DNA from: Flavobacterium sp. MedPE-SWcel
GTDB taxonomy: Bacteria > Bacteroidota > Bacteroidia > Flavobacteriales > Flavobacteriaceae
Length of the DNA: 64,000 bases
Reading direction: 5' to 3'
NCBI GenBank assembly: GCA_001874325.1
Contig: MPCW01000003.1
Location: forward strand, 1 to 64,000
Position numbers and translations under genes: made by a program. Each line of letters begins with the position of its first letter. The stretch's first letter is position 1. The notes under the pieces are model-generated. The model was not told where the DNA came from. It was given only the letters and a program-made list of their open reading frames with translations, and ran no database searches. Shown here one piece after another: positions 59,748 through 64,000 of this stretch.

Positions 59748-60790
59748 TGACGATAAATTTTAAGAAATCATACAAGTTTGCTGTAAAATCAGCATCATAT
59801 ATAACACTTTTCTCTGCAGCCTTAATTACAGTACTACTGTATTTCTTTGCAGAGATTAGTGTTTCTTTTATAGCGATATTTTCAATATCGCTATTTGTGT
59901 TTTCATTCTTTGTATTGCAATACAGGGTAGAGCACTTTATTTATAGAAGGGTAAAGAAAATCTACGATGATGTGTCATTACTAGAGTCAGCATCATTAAG
60001 AAATAAACCTATTACTACAGATATGGCTACGCTTACTCGCGAAGTTCAAAAATTTGCGAGGGATAAGAAAATAGAGATTGAAACACTTAGAGTGCGAGAA
60101 GAGTACCGTAGAGAATTTATGGGGAACGTTTCGCATGAGTTAAAAACGCCATTATTTACGGTTCAGGGGTATTTGCTAACATTACTTGATGGGGCAATGA
60201 GTGATAAAACATTACGTAAAAAATACCTGCAACGAGCTGAAAAAGGAGTTGAACGACTAGTTTATATTGTGCAAGATTTAGATATGATTGCTAAATTAGA
60301 ACTAGGTGATCTTAATCTTAACCATACCAAGTTTAATATTATAGAGGTGATACAAAATGTTTTCGACATGCTTGAAATGAAAGCGGACAACAAAGGTATC
60401 ATGCTAATGTTTGACATGAAGTACTTAAAGCCAATTATGGTGTTTGGTGATAGAGATAAAATCCAACAGGTTGTTACTAATCTTGTAGTGAACTCTATAA
60501 AGTATGGTGAAGAAAATGGTACTACAGAGGTGAGTGTTGAGGATTTAGTGAATAACAAAGTGATTGTTAGAATTAAGGATAATGGTGAGGGTATAGAGCA
60601 ACAACATATATCACGTCTTTTTGAACGTTTTTATAGAGTAGACAGAAGCGGAGCCCGCACAGTGGGTGGTTCTGGTTTAGGGCTCGCTATAGTAAAACAT
60701 ATCATTGAAGGACATGATGAGAAAATGTATGTTGAGAGTACTTATGGAGAAGGTTCAGAATTCTCATTTACCCTCGAAAAGACTAAATAA
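59747..60790 (+). CDS. Sensor histidine kinase (PhoR-like)
   Basis: A 347-aa kinase. Two helices (residues 12-34 and 36-56) flank almost no periplasmic loop, so it probably senses through the membrane or a partner. The DHp helix has the phospho-acceptor His130 in NVSHELKTPL. The ATP domain has the N box NLVVNSIKYG, DNGEGI, FERFYRVD and GGSGLGLAIVKHI. The start is GTG, one base inside the regulator stop. The 3' end overlaps the convergent glycosyltransferase by 27 bp. Confidence 0.93.
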   Translation: MTINFKKSYKFAVKSASYITLFSAALITVLLYFFAEISVSFIAIFSISLFVFSFFVLQYRVEHFIYRRVKKIYDDVSLLESASLRNKPITTDMATLTREVQKFARDKKIEIETLRVREEYRREFMGNVSHELKTPLFTVQGYLLTLLDGAMSDKTLRKKYLQRAEKGVERLVYIVQDLDMIAKLELGDLNLNHTKFNIIEVIQNVFDMLEMKADNKGIMLMFDMKYLKPIMVFGDRDKIQQVVTNLVVNSIKYGEENGTTEVSVEDLVNNKVIVRIKDNGEGIEQQHISRLFERFYRVDRSGARTVGGSGLGLAIVKHIIEGHDEKMYVESTYGEGSEFSFTLEKTK

Positions 60791-61825
60791 ATCTTTCCAT
60801 CTCATTTCTCCACCTAGGTTTTTAAGTCCTTTGTAAAGTTTAATCTTTTCTAGATCATCTACCTTAAAATTATTCTGTTTAGAATAAGGTACAAGTCCGT
60901 TTTTCTTTAGCTTGTGTGCTAAATACTCTTGTTCATACTGTCCAGGGGTAGGTATAAAAAAGGCTTTTTTACCTAGTTGAGCTAAATCCATGATGGTGGT
61001 ATATCCAGAACGGCATAGTACCTCTTCACTTTCGTTAAAGGCTTGTTCAAGATCACTAGTATTCATGAAGTTGTAATAAGTAATATTTCCTTCTACAGAT
61101 GTTTTTTGTTCAGGTTCAACTACACCTTTTATAAAGATAACTTTTCCTTTATAATTAGTAAGTTCATCACTTAATCGTTCCTCTAGCATGGTACGCTGTG
61201 GCTCAGGACCTGATAGTATAGCCATAAGGTCATACTTTTTTGGCGTTTGCTTTCTATGCAAGCGACTAAGCGGGCCAATATATTTTACCTTTAGAGAGCT
61301 ATCGTCTATATGTCCTAGTTTTCCAGATAGGTTAGGAGTGCCTTGTACATCAGGAACCCAACATTCTTTATATTTTCTAATAAACATCTGATGTATCTTA
61401 GAGGTAAACCAAGTTGTGTTACCTGTAAGTACATTAAGTTGATGTGTTATAAATACCGATGGCATTTTCTTAGAAAATACACCAAGTCGATTGTCAGATA
61501 TAATTCCTGAGATGTTGTGCTCCTTAATAAGTTTTTGAATTAATTTATTTTCTCTTCTTACAGCGGCTACCATATTTGGTATCTGCATGAAAAGTTTTAA
61601 CTTAAAAAAAGCACCATTTTTAGCATACTCTATTTGGTATGGGGGTAGTTCTAGGGCAGTAAGATCAGGGAATTCCTTTTTTAATAGTGCAAGGGCAATA
61701 CCATCTGATGCAATTACAGGCTCAAAACCATGATTCTCTAATGCTTCAATAACGGGTATACACCGTGTAGCATGACCTAGACCCCAGTTTAAAGGGGCTA
61801 CTAGAATTTTTTTCCTGTTTTGCAA
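60764..61825 (-). CDS. Glycosyltransferase with GT28/GT1-like C-terminal domain
   Basis: A 353-aa protein starting with a TTG: the frame opens LQNRKKILVAPLNWGLGHATRCIPVIEAL (given here across residues 1-29), with an N-terminal GLGHATR nucleotide-sugar-type motif of MurG-like enzymes. The C-terminal half has DLMAILSGPEPQR and EEVLCRSGYTTIMDLAQLGKKAFFIPTPGQYEQEYLA, in which the R-x-G-x-x-T donor loop is clear. The acceptor is unknown. The gene is convergent with the kinase gene and divergent from trmB, sharing about 95 bp. Confidence 0.8.
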   Translation of the reverse strand: MQNRKKILVAPLNWGLGHATRCIPVIEALENHGFEPVIASDGIALALLKKEFPDLTALELPPYQIEYAKNGAFFKLKLFMQIPNMVAAVRRENKLIQKLIKEHNISGIISDNRLGVFSKKMPSVFITHQLNVLTGNTTWFTSKIHQMFIRKYKECWVPDVQGTPNLSGKLGHIDDSSLKVKYIGPLSRLHRKQTPKKYDLMAILSGPEPQRTMLEERLSDELTNYKGKVIFIKGVVEPEQKTSVEGNITYYNFMNTSDLEQAFNESEEVLCRSGYTTIMDLAQLGKKAFFIPTPGQYEQEYLAHKLKKNGLVPYSKQNNFKVDDLEKIKLYKGLKNLGGEMRWKDLFSLFEGK

Positions 61826-61920
61826 AATGTAGTTTTTTGATAACTATTTAATAAGTGCAATCTAAAAATATTATAAGTCTCGTATATTTCCCTAATTTTA
61901 CCAAAATTTTAAGTTTAGTT

Positions 61921-62595
61921 GTGGGAAGTAAAAATAAGTTAAAGCGATTTAGAGAAAACGAGACGTTTAGTAACGTTATACAGCCAGAGAGAGAAGATTC
62001 TGTTTTAAAGGATTTTGAGCTTAAAGGCAAATGGGGGAGTGATTTTTTTAAAAATGATAATTCTATTGTATTAGAATTAGGTTGTGGTAAAGGAGAGTAC
62101 AGTATAGGTTTAGCCGAACGTTATCCTAACAAGAACTTTATTGGTATAGATATTAAAGGAGCACGCTTTTGGCGAGGTGCAAAAACGGCGATAGAAGAAG
62201 GTATAACCAATGTAGCTTTTTTACGTACGCAGATAGAGCTGATTGAAAACTTTTTTGAAGAAGGAGAAGTCTCAGAAATATGGATAACTTTTCCTGACCC
62301 GCAAATTAAATATAAGCGTACAAAGCACCGTTTGACGAATAGTGATTTTTTACAACGCTATAAAAGAATATTAAAAGCTGATGGTGTAATGAATTTAAAA
62401 ACGGATAGCGAGTTTATGCATGGATATACATTAGGGTTGTTACATGGAGAAGGACACGAAGTTTTATATGCAAATCATAATGTATATGTTAACGAAGGAT
62501 CTCCAGAAGTTGTTACAACTATACAAACGTTTTACGAAAAACAATATCTAGAAAAACAGAAACCGATTACTTATATACAGTTTAAAATAAAGTAA
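61921..62595 (+). CDS. trmB: tRNA (guanine(46)-N7)-methyltransferase
   Basis: A 224-aa SAM-dependent enzyme that methylates G46 in the tRNA variable loop. It has LELGCGKGEYSIGLAERYP, FIGIDIKGARFWRGAK, WITFPDPQIKYKRTKHRL and MNLKTDSEFMH in the usual order. The start is the GTG at 61921 (GSKNKLKRFREN), the usual Bacteroidota N-terminus; the longer upstream frame adds 22 unlikely residues. A LysE-type gene begins 1 nt after the stop. Confidence 0.95.
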   Translation: MGSKNKLKRFRENETFSNVIQPEREDSVLKDFELKGKWGSDFFKNDNSIVLELGCGKGEYSIGLAERYPNKNFIGIDIKGARFWRGAKTAIEEGITNVAFLRTQIELIENFFEEGEVSEIWITFPDPQIKYKRTKHRLTNSDFLQRYKRILKADGVMNLKTDSEFMHGYTLGLLHGEGHEVLYANHNVYVNEGSPEVVTTIQTFYEKQYLEKQKPITYIQFKIK

Positions 62596-62596
62596 T

Positions 62597-63226
62597 ATGG
62601 ATGTTGTCTTGCCTGTTGTTTTAGGTTTTGTTTTGGCTATTACTGGTATTATGTTACCAGGGCTTTTAAATATTACTGCTGCGAAGATAAGCCTTCGTGA
62701 AGGCAGGCAAAACGCTGTTATTTTTGCGCTAGGTGCTACAAGTGTTATTTTTGTACAAACTTATATAGCGGTTTCTTTTGCGAAATTTATAAATAGCAGA
62801 CCAGATATTATACGACTACTTCAAGAAATGGGACTTGCTGTATTTGGGCTTTTAACGCTTTATTTTTTATTTATTGCTAAAAAGCCAAAGTTGAAGAAAG
62901 AGAAAACAGAGGTGAGCAGAAAAAGCCGTGGAGGTAAGTTCTTTTTAGGAGCATTACTTTCGGCATTAAACTTTTTCCCAATACCATACTATGTGTTTAT
63001 GAGTGTTACACTCTCTACAAATGGTTATTTCTATTTTACACCACTGTTCATATTCCTTTTTGTTATGGGAGCAGTTTTAGGTTCTTTTCTAGCATTCTAC
63101 CTTTATATTATATCGTTTAAGCGATTTGAGCATAAGGCAGAGTTCTTTATGAAGAATATCAACTATTTTTTAGGAAGTATTACGGGGCTTGTTTCTATAA
63201 TTACACTGATTAAAATTTTAAGATAA
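62597..63226 (+). CDS. LysE-family translocator
   Basis: A 209-aa inner-membrane protein with six helices. The conserved MLPGLLNITAAKISLREGRQNA loop after the first helix and NFFPIPYYVFMSVTLS in the fourth segment match LysE-type exporters of amino acids or other small metabolites. A basic cytoplasmic loop (KKPKLKKEKTEVSRKSRGGK) lies in the middle. The substrate is unknown. It is in an apparent operon with trmB (1-nt gap) and the alkyltransferase-like gene (12-nt gap). Confidence 0.85.
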   Translation: MDVVLPVVLGFVLAITGIMLPGLLNITAAKISLREGRQNAVIFALGATSVIFVQTYIAVSFAKFINSRPDIIRLLQEMGLAVFGLLTLYFLFIAKKPKLKKEKTEVSRKSRGGKFFLGALLSALNFFPIPYYVFMSVTLSTNGYFYFTPLFIFLFVMGAVLGSFLAFYLYIISFKRFEHKAEFFMKNINYFLGSITGLVSIITLIKILR

Positions 63227-63238
63227 AACTACAATAGA

Positions 63239-63592
63239 GTGTCAGATAAAGATAACTTCTTTAAACGTGTATATAAAGTTGTAAAACTGGTGCCTTATGG
63301 TAAGGTAACATCTTATGGTGCTATTGCAAAGTTTTTAGGAGCAGCTCGTTCGGCACGAATGGTAGGTTGGGCTATGAATGCGAGTCATGGTCTAGATGAT
63401 GTACCTGCACATAGAGTTGTAAATAGAGTAGGGTTATTGAGTGGTAAGCATCATTTTGACGGAATTAACTTAATGCAACAACTGCTAGAAAGTGAAGGGG
63501 TAGAAATTGAAGATAATAAAGTAGTCGATTTTCAAGAACATTTTTGGGATCCGATGGAAAATATAGATGAAGAAAAAAGGGAAGACTATTAA
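63239..63592 (+). CDS. Alkyltransferase-like protein (MGMT family, Cys replaced)
   Basis: A 117-aa protein with the MGMT DNA-binding fold: VPYGKVTSYGAIAKFLG, ARSARMVGWAMN, and PAHRVVNRVGLLSG. The active-site Cys of MGMT (PCHRV) is Ala here, so it cannot remove alkyl groups and is of the alkyltransferase-like (ATL) type. ATL proteins bind O6-alkylguanine and flag it to nucleotide excision repair. The start is GTG. Its stop lies inside a 42-bp perfect palindrome that also forms the terminator. Confidence 0.92.
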   Translation: MSDKDNFFKRVYKVVKLVPYGKVTSYGAIAKFLGAARSARMVGWAMNASHGLDDVPAHRVVNRVGLLSGKHHFDGINLMQQLLESEGVEIEDNKVVDFQEHFWDPMENIDEEKREDY

Positions 63593-63611
63593 TAGTCTTC
63601 CCTTTTTTCTT
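63570..63611. terminator. 42-bp palindromic terminator spanning the ATL stop
   Basis: Perfect palindrome centred between 63590 and 63591, with arms reading AAGGGAAGACTATT from the centre region and A6/T6 ends. It contains the last codons of the ATL gene and can terminate both that gene and the convergent aquaporin gene. Confidence 0.88.
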
Positions 63612-63628
63612 GCGAGTAGTTTTAATAG

Positions 63629-64000
63629 TTACTCTTCTTTTTTCTGTAATAAGTTTTTATAAACAAAACCAGCAGCTATAGCACCTAAAATAGGAGCAGC
63701 CCAAAATAACCATAATTGCGGTATATACTCTCCGCCTGTAAATAATGCTTGCGATGTTGATCGAGCAGGGTTTACAGATGTATTAGTGATAGGTATGCTT
63801 ATTAAATGTATAAGTGTTAACCCGAGCCCTATTGCTACACCGGCAAAACCAGAATTGGCAAACTTATCTGTAGCGCCAAGAATTATTAAAAGGAAAAACA
63901 TTGTTAATACAAATTCAGCTATAAATGCAGATTGCATAGAGTATCCCATTGGTGATAAGTTATCATACCCATTAGATGCAAATGCACCTGCTTGGGTAGC
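63629..64000 (-). CDS. Aquaporin (AqpZ-like), 5' part cut by the window edge
   Basis: The C-terminal 123 codons of a MIP-family channel; the gene runs past position 64000. The visible part has [14 protein letters not shown] (extracellular loop), helices [20 protein letters not shown] and [20 protein letters not shown], and the second NPA box [14 protein letters not shown]. The Arg after NPA is the selectivity-filter residue. It ends KNLLQKKEE. It should pass water. The first NPA box lies outside the window. It is convergent with the ATL gene. Confidence 0.93.
   Translation of the reverse strand, partial: ATQAGAFASNGYDNLSPMGYSMQSAFIAEFVLTMFFLLIILGATDKFANSGFAGVAIGLGLTLIHLISIPITNTSVNPARSTSQALFTGGEYIPQLWLFWAAPILGAIAAGFVYKNLLQKKEE

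Noticed and set aside
1..64000. CRISPR array, prophage, insertion sequence or toxin-antitoxin locus
   Set aside because: No regularly spaced direct repeats, transposase, integrase, phage structural gene or toxin-antitoxin pair was found on either strand.

Overview
The window is AT-rich chromosomal DNA from a member of the Bacteroidota, most likely a Flavobacteriaceae species close to Flavobacterium. The evidence is the type IX secretion (T9SS) C-terminal sorting domains, lipoproteins with an acidic SDDD/SSED tract after the lipid cysteine, a TonB-dependent receptor with an N-terminal carboxypeptidase-regulatory-like domain, DUF4271/DUF4296/DUF6029/DUF5686 genes, A-rich start regions without Shine-Dalgarno sites, and many promoters of the Bacteroidota type TTTG-N17-23-TAnnTTTG. 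No insertion sequence, prophage, CRISPR array or rRNA was seen. There is one tRNA, tRNA-Ser(GGA). The gene set is mostly ordinary core genome.

Layout. 0-3.7 kb: three secreted lipoproteins of unknown role (two are tandem paralogs) and a retropepsin-like protease. 3.7-6.9 kb: tatD, an acyltransferase, ansA, tRNA-Ser. 6.9-8.6 kb: a pentapeptide-repeat membrane protein gene broken by three single-base frameshifts, all in short homopolymers. 8.8-13.2 kb: small accessory genes, including a Cys-rich lipoprotein, a YdeI-like protein, and an alkC operon led by an unannotated 50-aa membrane ORF. 13.2-19.3 kb: an envelope thioredoxin-fold cluster (Omp28-like lipoprotein, two T9SS proteins, a TlpA-like protein, a DUF6029 barrel). 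19.4-30.9 kb: Gfo/Idh oxidoreductase, hpf, an outer-membrane barrel, asnS-rpoN, DUF5686, pyrH-frr, patatin, a thioredoxin-like gene. 30.9-35.6 kb: one long minus-strand operon, ftsX-DUF3098-uppP-truB-two barrel paralogs-YiiX-like. 35.7-51.3 kb: leuS, a YugP-type protease, a stefin-like cystatin, a saccharopine dehydrogenase-like gene, pckA, DUF4271-hemD, a polyprenol-sugar synthase-pyrC-DUF4296 operon, an SDR and tyrS. 51.3-58.9 kb: a LuxE-like gene, two near-identical T9SS proteins, a stand-alone sorting domain, a beta-helix lipoprotein and a TonB-dependent receptor. 59-64 kb: a PhoB/PhoR-like two-component pair, a glycosyltransferase, trmB, a LysE-type exporter, an alkyltransferase-like protein and a partial aquaporin.

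The observations most worth following up are: a leader motif (GCTAGC plus ATCCAACTAA) before three lipoprotein genes, with a stem-loop whose stem sequence differs but whose pairing is kept in two of them; the three-frameshift pentapeptide gene; the 50-aa ORF coupled to alkC; a cytoplasmic cystatin-like protein; an atypical inserted segment in LeuRS next to KMSKS; the envelope redox cluster with repeated leader motifs; and a long rod-like hairpin between asnS and rpoN. Start codons were re-assigned for many genes, because the longest frames start at TTG or other upstream codons that sometimes lie inside a promoter box. All family names come from motif recognition by eye, with no database search.
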